Source: Nymphaea colorata (lineage: Eukaryota > Streptophyta > Magnoliopsida > Nymphaeales > Nymphaeaceae). From it: DNA of 64,000 bases. The position numbers and the translations under genes were made by a program. The notes under the pieces are model-generated. The model was not told where the DNA came from. It made no database searches and saw nothing but the letters and a program-made list of their open reading frames with translations. Each line of letters opens with the position of its first letter. The first letter of the stretch is position 1. Shown here in pieces: positions 13,768 to 27,000 of the stretch. Location: the NCBI RefSeq assembly GCF_008831285.2, contig NC_045145.1:5330802-5394801 (forward strand), written 5' to 3'.

Positions 13768-16700
13768 TTACTGGGCTTTTGATTGATGGCCCCTAGTTTG
13801 CTTCCCTACCCGAAAATGCCATTCATCTCTGTTGACTATCTCATCCACCAGATCCTTAAATATCATTCTCTCAATGTCCAACACAACTGTGGATATATCA
13901 TTCTGCTGATCAGACCAATTCTCCAGCCGACACATCAAATGGTTGAGCATGTCATCAAAATTTCCATAATTGTTGCTAGCTATTTGGTCAATTTCTGCAC
14001 ATACCTCATGCAAAAGTCGCTGACCAGTTGCAACCTTCTTAGCCAGCACTGGGACACCAAGCCATGGCTCTGAATCTATCACAGGCAACTTGCTGATAAG
14101 CACTTCATTTACGGTGTCAAAGAGAAGCCTCCGTTGCACTCTCTCATGATCGGCCTTCTGTTGAATGGGCAGCCCAGGTTTGCTAGCTTCTTCTTTATAT
14201 AATCGGCTTGCTTTTGTCTTTTCAAGAACAAAGAACAGGTCTTGGTTGATCAAGAACCCAGAAGAGCAAGGATCGATATGTGTAACTATAATATCTGAAG
14301 TCAGGTCCTTGAGAAGGAATCCTGATGCTAACAATATCTCAGAAATGTATCTGTGTTCTGGAGTTGTTTTCTCACAGAGAGATGCAATGTAGTCTGTAGC
14401 AGCTTCATCATGAGAAGAATTGAGTCGTTGGAGCCTCTGAACAAGGTGCTCCACATTTGTGAACTTATTATGATTACCTTTTATCGATGAAAAATCGAGA
14501 GATCTCCTCGTGTTGGACAAACGGTTGTTCGTACATGGCTTCCAGATCTCTTTGCCTGAAACATCATCCATATTTTGGTTTCCATCATCTGCAAATAATG
14601 AAACATATACATGAATTTGTTGCCCTCAAGCTACTTTCACTCTGACATGCCTGTACGTGAGTATGAATACCTTTTAAGACATTTGAAACAAGGGACCAAG
14701 TAGGTCAAATGTGAAAAGACAAACTGCAGTCGACTATTAGTTGCAGCTAAGGTTGCAACTATGGTAGCACATGCATTTGAGAATTTTTCTCTACGTCAGT
14801 GTTCACATGATTTCATGTGTACAGTAGCAAGTCATGCATTTGAGAACTTTCTGTCATTGTTCACATGATTTCATGTGTACAAAATCTGTTCTTTTTAAAT
14901 TTTTTGTATAGCATACAAGTATAATTTAAATTTGTGATACAGAACATGTTTTTAAAACAATCAAATATTTATCATGCTTGCTTAACCAGCTAAAATAGCT
15001 ACAGGCCAACATATTCCAGCTTTCAGATGGACATGACACTCATGGTCCAAGTCTAATAATGAAAATATCAATAATGATGACTAGATCAATTCACTTGAGG
15101 TTGGTCAATTATGCTCTCAAATTTTCAGATGCTGAAAATGATATGCATTCTATGTAACAGAAAACAGAGAGAGACCGCATGACAAAAATGGATAACTGTT
15201 ACTAACCTTTGAAAGGGTGTGTTGTCTTCACAGGAGAAGGCAGATCATCCTTGTAAAATGAATGATCTAGAACAGACACTGGACTAGGCTGTTCAGGCCC
15301 TAGACCTCCTAATTCCAGAAATCCACTTTCATCTTTCAAAGTCGATGATGCGCCTTGAATCTGAACAATAAAAAGAATCATGATAAAATATCCAACTCAT
15401 TACCACAGTAACTGTGACCTGGAAATACATATACAAAGGCAGCTAGTTTGAACTGACTGTAAATGTATTTATTTAGGTATACACTTTCATACTGAAATTT
15501 TATTGTAATCATACATCATGGCTCATGATAAGCCAAAGTTAAAATGCTTCCTTGAGTCCTTCCAGAATCATTAGGATACTTAGTCTAGTTAGTTAACCAT
15601 ATGTACAACATTTCACGAGACAAGTGCACATGGTAAATCTGTTTGCATGTCATGCATTTGTAATGAAGTTAGCATGGGATAGGGAAAAGAATACCTTTTC
15701 TTCTAAGTTGCTGACTGAAGACTTTTGGAAAACAGAATTCATCTCTGAAGAGCGATCCACACTTGTGACTTCCACATCAAAATGTGATGCAGAACTGATG
15801 TTGCTATCTGAACGTGTAGAGGCTTCATTACTTTGATGGTTCAAGTATCTCCCTGTATCACTGCTTTTATCACTTGCATGATCCTCAATGGAACAATCCA
15901 AATCTGATATGCGCTTATTGACTTTGCATCTGATATCAGACTGTTGGCGACGACCAGACTGCTTCCTTAGCTTGCTAGAATCCTGTGAATAATTAGGTTG
16001 CCTCGTCTTCCTTTCTTCTTGTTTCCCCTGTTGTAGCCGAGGGCTCAAAGATCCTGAATTCTTGGTGGATCTTGTGTCTCTGGTCACCTCTTGAGGTCTA
16101 GTCGGTAGTTGAGTAAATCGTGGCTGAGGCTTTTGAGGCCTTCGCAGATTTCCTTCAGTTCTGCTATTGACTTTTCTATTTGCAGAACCTTGACTTTGAT
16201 TTGCAGTTTCCCTTGTGCTAATTTTGGATGGTAGACCCTGAACTCGACTAGAACCTCTATTGCCATCAATTTCTCGTGGAGTCTTTAAGTCTCTTGTTAA
16301 TTTATTGCCCTGAGGATAAGTGAAGCCATTGGAATTTATGAAAGATGAGGGGTTGATGTTGGACTTGTCACTAGGTTTTACAGGCCTCATGATAACTATT
16401 GGAGATTCATAAGACTTTGGAGAGCAGCTTCCCCTTGTTGGGAGAGAGATTGGGTTATCGTGCTGTGGCATTCGCCTGTTCACAGGCTCCACAGAGGAGA
16501 CCTGATTGGAGTATGTTTCTGGAGCTTGTAATTGTTGAGTCCTAACTTGATCTTTCTTGGTATCTAGTAACACTTTTGCCTGCACTGCATCCAATAACGC
16601 TCTAAGATCTTTCTCAGAATGTTGAAACTTCAGCTCTTTCAATCGTCTTTCAATCTCAGTAAAGACAAAATCAGGTGCTTGAGTTTTTGCTGGAAGATGA

Positions 16701-18826
16701 GCTTTGGCAGCCTTTCTTGGAGATCCAAGACCACCCTCAAGATGCCGCCATGGAGCTGCTTCAATGGGAACCCGTGAATTAGAAGCTTGTTTCTTTACCA
16801 AATCAGTTTTTCTTGCTTGTGGTGACACTGGGTCTATAAGAGAATTTCTTGGTGAGCACAACACTCGATCTAGTCTGGTTTCCAGTTCATGTATTGGTTT
16901 TCCTGACGAGCTTGAGTTAGAAATTGGCTCTAGACCCATAAGCTTAGCAACTATACCTGGTCGTTGTCTATTGTCACCAATCTTTTGGTTACTATGATTT
17001 TGTAAGTCCTTCAAAGTAGAGCTGGATATGATGTCAAAATTGGAACTCCTAGATGAACAATCTCTCTCATCCAGTGACAGTCTTGGAAGTTCTTTGAGTT
17101 TTGCCATGGATTTGTAGTTATCTCTTGAATCACAAGAAGCACGAGGAATTTCTTTTCCATCATAGGAGAACCTACGACCTTCTTTTGTCACTGAATACCA
17201 AGAAGCATCCTTCACTTCATGGGAAGCCCTTGGTGAGTCTCTAGATTCTGAAAGGTACCAGGGTCCTTCTTTAAGTCTTGCAAGAACCCTGAGTGACTCA
17301 TTCAGATCCGCTGGAACTTTTGGCTTTCCACTAATATGTTTCACTGGAGATTCATCCAGCAGTTTTGGAACTTGTAGAGGCCTTGGAGAATCTCTTGGCT
17401 TTGTCAAGTGATTTACGTCTGCCTCTTTGGTTCTTGTTTTAACAGACAGCCTTTGAGTGTCTCTGTACATTGAATCTTTTACTATATCTCGAAAATCAAG
17501 GGATTGTCTTCCTGTATATGAATGAGCTTGTTGACTAGAAGCTGAAGAGATAGTATGCTTGTTATCTACAGATGAAGTGCAACTTTTTTGTGCATTTCTC
17601 AGTGGTCGATCCAAGGAAGAAGGCTCACTGGGAGCTGTTCTGCTAAATTCTACTGAAGAGAAAGATGATGAACAAGAGGAAGACGATCCAGAGACCACTG
17701 ACAAATCAATATTTGCATGTTGGTTGTGGATTAGATTCTTTTCCTGTGATGGGAAAAAGGAAATACATGATTAATCTCAACTTTGTAACTTCCAGAAAGA
17801 GATGTGATCATAATGCAGGTTGTCATTCTCACCACAGATACTCTAGGAGAACCTGCAATCGCCTCAGCTTCAACTTTGCAATTACTTTGCCGGAAATGAG
17901 GATGATCTACACAATACAAATGTTAAGCATCAGTCTCACCAAAAACGATTAGTACAAGAGAGTGATATCGGGAGATTAATTATTTGTGGATTCTTTCACT
18001 GATAACATTAGAAATTTTGAAACAACAGGAAGGCTTACAGGTAGAACTCAGTAAAAGGAAGTAACAAGTAACAGTGAAACTGTTTTTACATTGGATAAAA
18101 TTCCAGGGCTTGTAGAAAGCCATGATCCAAACTGAGACTGTATCAAGCTTCCATTTTCACACATCTTTTCTTTCCTGGTGCTGAACTATTTGAACCATTA
18201 AATGTCATCGAAATAGAAAATCTCTCTGACATAAGACACGAGCAGATTCTTCAGTCGTAAGTTCCAATTGTTCGCTTTCAGAAAAGGATACAGAACTTGT
18301 TATTCTACAATTTTAGCATGTCATGTGACTGTAAAAAACAAACTTTTGCTATTGGTAATAAAAATCATAGTTAACAGCTGAACCACTGTATCAACAACTG
18401 AACCATGAGCAATAAAAGAAAAAAAAAAAGAAAAGTTGACAGACCACAAAGCACGAGTAAATAGATGCAGATATTTTTACTCAAGAAAAACAATCTGTTG
18501 ATGCCTAAAGTTGCGCATTAGAAACCCAAGATGGTGAATAGCAGAAAACGGAAAAAGGAAGAGCATGGATGCTGGAATGAGCACGTCTCTAACATCCAGT
18601 TGAAGGGGAGATGAGAAAAAGGAAAATATGGCTGACAGAGAAAGGAAGGAAATGACTGAGTAGCGAGCTAACCTGAAGGAAGCCTCTTATGTTGTTGGGC
18701 ATACAGGCGCCTGGTTGAGACGAAATGATGCCTATCAAACAATTGAAAGATCCCTGTCATGCATCCAATCTGCTTCTGCAAATCGGGATTATCATCGGTC
18801 AAAGCGTGCAACAGTTTAGCAGACAT
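13768..18826 (-). CDS. LNG: LONGIFOLIA-type TON1-recruiting-motif (TRM) protein, five exons
   Basis: The exons, in order of translation, are 18826-18673, 17906-17833, 17743-15695, 15360-15207 and 14588-13768. Together they make 3252 nt, or 1083 aa plus TAA. All introns (766, 89, 334 and 618 bp) are GT-AG and all phases join. Residues 13-34 hold the family's conserved N-terminus (LQKQIGCMTGIFQLFDRH). The SVVSGSSSSCSSSFSS serine tract lies near 90-105, the VAKLMGL motif at about 341-347, an IERRLKEL..DLRALLDAVQ helix at 440-466 and PSPVSVLD at 784-791. The C-terminal DUF4378 region covers about 889-1062, including RLLFDTVNE and LDIERMIFKDLVDEIV. The middle is basic, S/P/R-rich and probably disordered. 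Known role of the family: TRM proteins bind TON1 and microtubules, and LONGIFOLIA1/2 promote longitudinal organ elongation. The start is chosen because the preserved N-terminal block begins there (MSAKLLHAL). Which LNG/TRM paralogue this is cannot be told by eye. The gene looks intact. Confidence 0.93.
14764..14881. repeat. About 60-bp tandem duplication inside an LNG/TRM intron
   Basis: Two slightly diverged copies (about 14764-14823 and 14824-14881) share 'catgcatttgagaa' and 'gttcacatgatttcatgtg'. They lie in the fourth intron (14589-15206) and do not touch the splice sites. Confidence 0.8.
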
Positions 18827-20300
18827 TTTCCCCACAACTTCCTTTCTTCTCTAACTAAGGACGTCCTCCCACTCTTCCCGACCACGTCCGCACCCAGACT
18901 ATATTTTCAATGTAACAAACAGAAATGGAAATTTTCAGTCAAACTTCCAGCACTCTGGGAAAGAGAGTCGGGTCATCGTTCTGAGAAACCTTTCATAACA
19001 AACACAAAAGCCAAGAAGTGTTGGAAAGGGAGAAGTACTTTGGTTCCCAAGGCAGAATCTTTTTGGCTTCAACAGTTTTTAGACTCTCAAAGCAAGAGCT
19101 ATCCTTTTGACCACATAGTCTCCATGGAAATACTGAGACCCTGCAGGTGTCTGTCCCCTTCTCTCAATCAGATGAAGCCAGACAATTATGCTTTCCTACT
19201 ACCCAATTTTACTTGCAGACAAATTACTATACTTTATTTCCGCTAACAGCCATCAAGATTTCGCCCATTCTCTTCTTCTTCTCGAACTTGCACCAACCTT
19301 GAACATAGAAGTTTACAACACCCAAATTACTCAAATATAAAAAATAAAAACAAAAAAGGTCTTCTCGTTTCTCCTCGCTGCAATTTCACCAAGCAGCCTG
19401 CAGATAGCTGCCATTCCCTAACCCATCTAACAACAACGAATCTTTCTCATCTCCTTGTATCAGAATGGGGATCAATCCTTCCTTTATCCTAAGGACCTCC
19501 ATTCGAAATGCTGATTTTTGACCTTGATAACAAACGGATTGACACTTCTTGAGATTCACCCACACCCAAGAAATCCAAAAGAAACCTTCCTAAATCAATT
19601 CCTCAGCCAAACAACAAAATCTGTGAGCAATGGCAACCACATAAAACAAAAGAAAATACAGAACACAATAAGAAACGAGTGAGAAAAACATGAGTTCCTT
19701 AAGAAACCATAAGAATGACCAACACTGGGTTTCTACAGAGACAACTGATCCTGTGCAAGGAAGTAACAGAAAAAGGAGAAGATGGTTGTGTTCATCACAA
19801 GTAAATGAACGTATAGGAGTCCACGGGAAGAGGTGGGACGGATGCTCAATTGGCAAATAAGGTGGGAGCTGGGAGACGATGGAAATTTGGAAAAAGAAGA
19901 GAAAATGAAAAAAAAAAATTGTGGGTCAGATCCTTCCGGGGTCTCTTCCCACATTCCATGTGGGCGATAAAGAAGGTGGGGTCAGCAAATGGCTGATTGG
20001 GCATGTGATGACTGTCAGAAACAGATGGTTTTGTGTGCTGGAAAGGTTGCAAATTGAATGCCCTTTTTTTCTTTTCATCTTTATCATAAGATTACACAGA
20101 GCTAGTCCAACCCTGTATCCTCGTGAAGCGAAGCTTACGTTGAAGGCCTCTTCAATCTCCAATCTCCGCCCGCTCATGACATCAGCTTCCAGGATTAATT
20201 TTAACAGCAGAAGCCTGCTTGTTTCTATTTTCTATTAGAACTATGGCCGATCACACCATGGTAACAGAAATTTACACAAGGTTAGAACGGCGAATGGAAG
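18827..20300 (-). promoter_or_regulatory. Upstream and 5' UTR region of the LNG/TRM gene
   Basis: This is the DNA immediately 5' of the gene's start codon on the minus strand. It is less AT-rich than the repeats beyond 20.3 kb. It contains no other supported gene, although short open frames occur on both strands. The promoter and 5' untranslated leader should lie here; I could not fix a TATA box or transcription start, so the limits are only positional. Confidence 0.35.
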
Positions 20301-22049
20301 TCAGCCGAATACCGTGGCTAAAAAACTATAACTGTCACTAAAATTATATATATATATACACACACAATGACCTGAGTCTGAATTGATCCAGGTTCAAGTT
20401 TCACCTAAATTCAACCCTTTGAGTATGAATGTAATTCAAAAGCGAGTAAAATTTAGAAACCATATGAATGTTAAGGGTGTTTGATTACATCCAATTTTGA
20501 TATGATCTTGTAACCGCAAATTTGATAGTCCATGAATTTAACATCAAACTCTCCCTTATCTTAGAGGAGACATTTTGACCATCTAAAACAGCAAAATAAA
20601 TATCTAAAGCGTAGTTCTTAAAGATTCTTAGTCTGATGAACTATTAAATTTTAAGATTTTTTTTTTCTAAGTCAGCGCAATCATGATATAAATTCTTGAA
20701 TATGAGTATCATTGACTATCAAGTATATCATGACAGCTAGGTGTGTTTGAATGTGAGAAAATGTTATCCCCAAGGTGAGAAAGTCTCTCTAAGGACAACA
20801 GTAAACACAATAGAACCTAGATGTCTTGTATTCTACATATTCAAAAATAAGGAGAGAAAAATTGGTCTCTTAAGTCACAAATAACATCTCGAAATTTTAA
20901 ATGGTGAGATTTTTTTGGGGTATAATACGGCGGGCTTGAACAATACAAGACAAAAATAGGAAAAAGTGATATTTTTAAAATTAAAAAAAAAAAACTATCA
21001 TCATAACTCCATGGCCTTTGAGAGTGCAATCTTGTGTTGATGCTTAGCATGGTATTCCCAATGCATGTCAACTAATATATTAGTCTCACCTCATTGATAC
21101 AAAGTAGGTGTGACCCACACAATTTGAATCAATACCAGTTACTCGCATGAACCTGTATGCCAACCTTCCTCAGAGAAATTATAATTCTCGACATCAACAA
21201 AGACATATGAATGCAATATTATGTCTTTCAGAGGCCTTCATAAAACCTCCCTCCAAATGCAGGACAAATATCATCTCTTTCTTTGTTGTTTAACATGATA
21301 AAAAAAAAGGTGACCCTAAGGCAACTAGTTCATAAACTTATTCTTATTCATCCCAAAATAAAAGAGTATCAAATTCAGGATATAGCTATTTTTTTTTATT
21401 GGGGGTTCAATACATACACCTAAAATTGCAAAGTAAAATTTTTAGAAATGTTAAATAGTAAAATCTTAAATAATTAAATTTTAATTTTTTAAAAATATGA
21501 CAACTTTTATTATTTCCTCTATTCATTAAATTCTAAAAGAGTGGGCTGTTAGGAGCATTATAAAAATTCAAAAAGTTATTGTAAAAAAGTACTATAATTT
21601 GCGACTTATAAAGCCATGATACACTGTTGTCATACTATGCACAGTCGCTAATGCTAATGTAATGACGCTAAAATTCAACTTTTTTTTTTAATTCTTTCCT
21701 TTTGTCAAACATGGTAAAATTGCAGCTCAGTTCTCTCTTCTCATTGTTTCACATTTTTCAATGAGTCATCTACTCAACTGTCCTTAATGAACAGAGAAAT
21801 TGACCCGAATTAAATAAGTGTCTGACAATTACTAAAATTACTCCAAGTCAACATGCGGTTCTTATTATTTTATTAGAAGAAGGAAAGCATGAAAAATTAC
21901 AAAAATCCTGCCTCAGGAATGAGCGAATTACATAACGCTACTGATCTTCTTTTGCATTTCTCAAATAGTGGCTCAACTCCACCTTTTTTTTTTTTTTTGA
22001 AAAATGCTTTTAAATTAGAAAAAAGAGGCGCCTAATTGCCCCTGGTCTA

Positions 22050-22260
22050 AAATTTTCAGGATTTGAGAATCGTGGATTTAAAATCGGACCCTCACGCCTC
22101 CCATTTTAAATCCGACATTTTCTCAATATAAAAAAACAAAAAAAATAAAATAAAGATTTCAAATATGGATATTATGTCTAACGATCCTAAATTTAATAAC
22201 CATGGATTTAGCCGTATTTCTTTACTGCATTAGATTCATAAATTTCAAATCTAACATACT
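22050..22260. mobile_element. Dispersed repeat related to 7910-8153
   Basis: It shares ordered motifs with the copy near 8 kb, including 'aggatttgagaa', 'aaatccgacattttctcaat' and an A-rich block, on the same strand but clearly diverged. It is likely an old non-autonomous DNA-transposon copy. Confidence 0.35.
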
Positions 22261-23675
22261 CAAATGGTGTTTGGCATCAGCAACACATTTTTAGTGTGGT
22301 AAAAGCATATAATAGATACAAAAAAACATTTTTTAAAGTGTCTAATAAATCTAACCAATTTTTTGGGTTAAGTGTTTGAAACAGTAATTACTACTCTTAA
22401 ATGACAGTGTAAAATTAAGAGGTAACTTTGTAATTATCTCTAAACTCAATCCCCCTGGGGATGCAAGCCATGCTGGTTGTTTCCTTGAAAATAGTCCAAA
22501 AAATGCAAATCCTTTTAGAATCTAGTACAAAAGATGTGACATTTTTTTTTTAAGTAATTGGAGTCGATACAGATCGATAATTTTTTTAATTAATTACAAA
22601 AAAGTTATTTAAATTATAGAATAATAGGTCCAACTTGATTTAAAATTAATAAAGCTTCTATATATAAATAATGTAAATTTAGTGGTCTAGTGTGGGCAAT
22701 TAACCACTCCAGCCACAACATTGCTCCCCCATTGGGACGCTGAAAGAATTTATCAGGAAAGGATAGAGAATATTTTATATCAAATTAGTTATATTTAAAC
22801 AAAAAATTGAATTTAATGGAGTAATTTGTTATTCTTATTTTGAAAAGCCGGACTACTTAAATTCTTGCTAAAAAATTAACATTTTAAACAAGACATGAAC
22901 ACGCTAACAATCATGTTTTGATCCTAAGTTGTTTTCATAAAAAAATTTGAGCTTAACCTTGATTTTATAAAACCTACTAATCTTTTATGATTAAAAATGC
23001 ATTTAAATTTAAAAAAAAAAAGATTATTTTCCATCGACTATTCATCATAACACTACTTAAAAAGTCTTCTTTTGATTACAAATTAAATGGTTTGACCTGA
23101 GTCTATCTCTATTTTCGTTGAATTTTACAATAAACGAAATTCTTGATTTTTTAAATTGAGTAAAAAAATGAACAGCCAATATCTAATTTTTTTGCCATGT
23201 GTATAATTTTTTTACAATAATATTCAGCCACTATCTTTTAATTTATTTTTAAAGTGTGTTTCAATACAACTTGCTTTCTTAAAAAGAAAGTTTTGAGTTT
23301 TTACTTTTTACTACCAGTGTTGTTTTCTTTTTATGATCAAATAAGTACATTTAAATTTAAAAAAAATGAATTAATATATTTTCTATCAAATCATTCTTTA
23401 AAAGAAGATGACATAAAAAGTCTGGTTTTGTTCATGATTCAAATAGTTTGATGATATTTAAGTAATTGAGTCTATATCTATCTTCATGGAATTTCACAAT
23501 AAAGAAAAAAAACTTAATTTTTTTAAAATGAAATGAATTAAACAACCAGCATCTAATCTCTTGCCATCTCTATAAAACTTTTTACAATAATATTTACCAA
23601 TTAATTTTTATTTTCTTAACAGAAAAAGAGAATTAAGAGAGGAACGGTGCTCAACCATTTCTTTCCTCCTACTTA

Positions 23676-23983
23676 GACTTCAGGCAACCCCGATAAAAGC
23701 CCGGTTTGGGCCAGCTTGATGTCTGAAATGCGAGCCCGGGCCCTATGCTTGGCCCGACTCACTCCAGTTACATTAAATAAATATTCATTTAAATCTAAAA
23801 TGTTTTTTGAATATAAAATCTATTTTTAATAATAAAATATATGTTATTAATAAAATAAAATTAATTTTTAAAAGTTATCAAGCCAAATCAAGCTCATGTC
23901 GGGTTAGTTTTTTGGTTTCGGTCCAATCGAGCTGAGTATCAGCCATCAGGTACCGGTTGGTTACCCGGCCAGATGCCCAAGTC
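23676..23983. mobile_element. 308-bp MITE-like element with TA target duplication
   Basis: The ends are inverted repeats: GACTTCAGGCAACCCCG on the left against GACTTGGGCATCTGGCC read inward from the right, with mismatches. TA flanks both sides (23674-23675 and 23984-23985), as expected of a Tc1/mariner-type target duplication. The interior has GC-rich arms of 'cccgggcc' wording around an AT-rich core. There is no coding capacity, so it is a non-autonomous element. Related wording occurs at 28376-28520, 30780-30905 and 34888-35154. Confidence 0.6.
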
Positions 23984-25075
23984 TATTTCTATTATAGCGG
24001 GAAAAAAGATACACGAGAGCTGAATCTTGGGGCAAGTGCGTAGAAAATTAACGGAAAAAAAAAAACAAAAAAAAAAAAAGAAAGAAAAACCAATGTAATT
24101 AGGTCATACGACAAAGTCACATGGGCGATTCTCTCCACTTTGGACGAAGTGACATGGAAGTCATGTTCATCTAACTCCATATTGACTAAGTTTTTGGCAC
24201 ACATATTCAACCACAATCATATCATCACGTCCATCCAAACGTTGGACAACTTTTCTCACATTTCAACCTTCTTTCAACCAGAAGGTAAGTTCGTCTAAAT
24301 TACCCAACGTAAAAATAGGCTCCTAAAGCGAATTCGATTCTTGGTCCAAAATATTAAAAATGCATTTTTAAAAAATTAAACAAAATAAATTGAAATAAAA
24401 AATAATTTTAAAGTATTCCAGAACTTAGTTAAAATCGATCACTGAATCAAATCGGATTCGTTTCGAATAATTAATTGAAAAATATTTTTAAATAGTTATT
24501 TTTTTCAAAAATAGCTAGAACCAATACAAAACACCCTTTTATGTTTAATAGTTTCGGATCTCAAATCACTGACTTAATTTTTACATGAGACCCACAATGG
24601 TCAGCAAAAACCAGATTTTACCATTATGTGAAAAAGTGAATTTGAGATCCTCAATGTACAGTCAAAACATTATATATGACCTTAAATTCATAGACATGAG
24701 AATCTTGATTATCTTAAATCATCTCGGTGTCTCAAATCCAAGGCTATCAAACGCTAAATCACCATCAAACAGAATTAATTTGCCACTAATTCAAATTGAG
24801 CCGATTCTTACAATGATATTTAATTATCATTAGTACAACCGGAAAAAAACAATCGTCGACTTACTATATTCCCACTTAATGACAAAGGATTCATGAATAT
24901 TCTTCAGATTTGTTATTCTCTTGCGGTACCAGATCTATTTTCTTATGTACTTACCTGATCCGGATCCAACCAAGTGGCACCCCTTGAAAGATCATGCCAC
25001 CTAACATGTGGAAACAAAATGAAAAGCTAGCTTGATGAAAGTGGTCCTGAGTACAACATGATGAAAGCAAGCATA

Positions 25076-25486
25076 GGGTTGCACACGAGCTGAATCGAAC
25101 CAGAGCTTGGCCAGCTCAAGATCGACTTGGCTCAAAAAACTCGAGCTCGGCTCAAACTCTAGTCGAGCTCCCTATAGCAAGCTCGAGCTCGACTCGACTA
25201 CACAAAATCAAGCTCGAACTCGACTCGTTTAACCCATTTAACTCGTTTAGACGTTAACTCGTTTAACTTGTGTAACTTTGTGAAAACCAGTTTTGGCATT
25301 ATTATATAATCGGTTTGCAAGTCGAGTCGAGTATAGACGGGTCAGTTTCTAAAATTCGAACTCGACTTGTTTATCGTTTTGAGTATAAGCTCGAAATCAG
25401 CTCATTTATAAACGAGTCAAGCACGAACTGAGTTTTTTGAGCAAGTTCGAGTTGAGCCCAAGTTGGCTCGGCTCGTTGTGCAGCCC
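25076..25486. mobile_element. 411-bp MITE-like element of the CTCGAGCTCG family
   Basis: Terminal inverted repeats are GGGTTGCACACGAGC at the left and GGGCTGCACAACGAGC read from the right. The element is flanked by TA on both sides (25074-25075 and 25487-25488). The interior consists of many variants of CTCGAGCTCGACTCG around an AT-rich middle. It is non-coding. A second full copy lies at 49614-49982, with fragments at 26105-26406, 35775-35870 and about 36600-36920. Confidence 0.65.
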
Positions 25487-25651
25487 TACCCTTAAGTCTC
25501 CGAAGCATGTTGATTATCTATGTGACATGTATGAGTGACAGCACTAAGTTTGTTGAAAATATTAATATTGCCACCTTCTTGACCCTAAAAGTTTTAAGAA
25601 TCAAGGATATAAGCAACCATATAGTCAATTTCGCAATATTGCGAAGGTGAA

Positions 25652-25867
25652 ATGTGCCATCATCATATCAGCCTTGAAGAAATCTTCTCTAGGGATTACA
25701 GTGATCTAAACTTGGAGCAAGTTGCCAAAAAGGCATGTGAAGTTGGTGAATCATATAGAATTAATGTGGCGCAAGTTCATTCAGCTGCGAAAAATGTCGC
25801 CATTTTGGCAAACTCGCCGGTCCTACCACGGCATGAAGCGCAAGAAAAGAAAAGCATTTGGAACTAA
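25652..25867 (+). CDS. Unrecognised 71-codon open frame
   Basis: A 71-codon frame between two repeat copies. Its composition is more protein-like than its neighbours (mixed charged and hydrophobic residues, for example LEEIFSRDYSDLNLEQVAKK). I recognise no family, no splice-compatible neighbours were found, and it may be a fragment of an older gene or chance. It ends at an in-frame stop, just left of the repeat copy at 26105. Confidence 0.15.
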   Translation: MCHHHISLEEIFSRDYSDLNLEQVAKKACEVGESYRINVAQVHSAAKNVAILANSPVLPRHEAQEKKSIWN

Positions 25868-26104
25868 CAATCAAACTATAAAAATCATGATGAAAGAAAC
25901 CTTCACTAATGGAGACAGTTTCCTCAAAAATTAGGCCAAATTACTTTTTGACTTCAAATTTGCAATCAGTGGCTGCACTCACTTCTGCTTCTGCTGCAGC
26001 CGACCATGGAACACCAGAGTGGGCTTGTGTGGGAAATTGCCCACACAAGCCTATATAGAATTGCCTATTCCTATCATAACACTACATATTAATTTGCCCT
26101 TTAC

Positions 26105-26406
26105 CAGCATGAGCTCGATTCAAACGCGCTCGTCAAAACTCGATTTGTTTATAAACAACTTGAGCTCGAGTAGTTCAAATGTATACTTGAAATGTTAAGC
26201 GAATCGAGTTCGAGTTTTAAGAATTTGGTGTGTTTAAACTCGACTCGGCTTGACTACATAATGAAAGTTGAATTATTTAATTAAATGAAACTAGACATGT
26301 GCAACATAAACGAGTCGGGTTCGAACTCGACGTTGTATCATCGAGTCAAGCTCGAGCTTGTTCTATTGAATTCGAGCTCGAGCTCAACTCGGCTCATGTG
26401 CAGCCC
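26105..26406. mobile_element. Fragmented CTCGAGCTCG-family element
   Basis: The right end (CATGTGCAGCCC) matches the terminus of the 25076-25486 element, and the interior has the same CTCGAGCTCGACTCG wording. A second left-end-like motif occurs near 26297 (ATGTGCAACATAAACGAG), so this may be two nested or adjacent broken copies. Confidence 0.45.
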
Positions 26407-26734
26407 AACCTTTCAAAGTCACAATTTGAAGAATTAGTGCCTCTTAGCCAGAAATTTCTAGCTTTACCAAGGTTGGTAGCTAGGTTAACGTGATAACTGT
26501 GTCTGAAACCTGTAATGTATGAGTTCCAATGTGAGATTGTTATGGCATTAAGATACCCAAGATCTGAAACTTGACAAGATCCAATCTAGAGCTCAACTAT
26601 AAGAAAAAATTACTAGTCCTAGACTGATTGTTGGACTCAATAATCATGATGTTGGATCCAAATCTAGACCAGTTGTTAGACAAGGACCCTGAATGAACCC
26701 CACATAGGTGCATCACTCCATGAATGAATTATCA

Positions 26735-27000
26735 AGGGGGGCCCTACCCCTAGCCCTAGCCCTAGATTGTATATGTAAGGTCAGGGGAAAAGGGATATGG
26801 CATAAAAATCTTAGGTGCATCCCCACACTTTGGCTTGGTCACTGCCATTCTCATCCTTGTTGGTCCCTAGATGAGGGAACATGCCATGAATGGATTCCAT
26901 GCCTAGGGTTTGGAGTCCTTGAAAGAGACTCTGTTCCCTCTCTCATCTCAGAATTTCAATTAGCTGACACAGAACTGTCCCTTTGCATGTTAATGTGTAG
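26735..27000. repeat. Dispersed repeat, first of a diverged pair
   Basis: Shares an ordered set of motifs with about 29755-30030 on the same strand: 'catccccacac/t', 'ttggtccctagatgaggga', 'atgccatga', and 'cccctttgcatg'-like wording near the end. The copies are clearly diverged and no ends were determined. A short telomere-like CCCTAG triplet precedes it at about 26743-26763. Confidence 0.5.

Larger units (their letters stand above)
20300..25073. other. AT-rich, repeat-filled intergenic stretch
   Basis: No gene is visible. The sequence is very AT-rich, with many A or T runs and open frames of at most 80 codons that look random. Repeats recognised inside are a copy at about 22050-22260 related to 7910-8153, and the 308-bp TA-flanked element at 23676-23983. 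Confidence 0.5.

Noticed and set aside
26299-26493. 64-codon plus-strand frame
   Set aside because: Its N-terminal part is the CTCGAG-family element read in frame.
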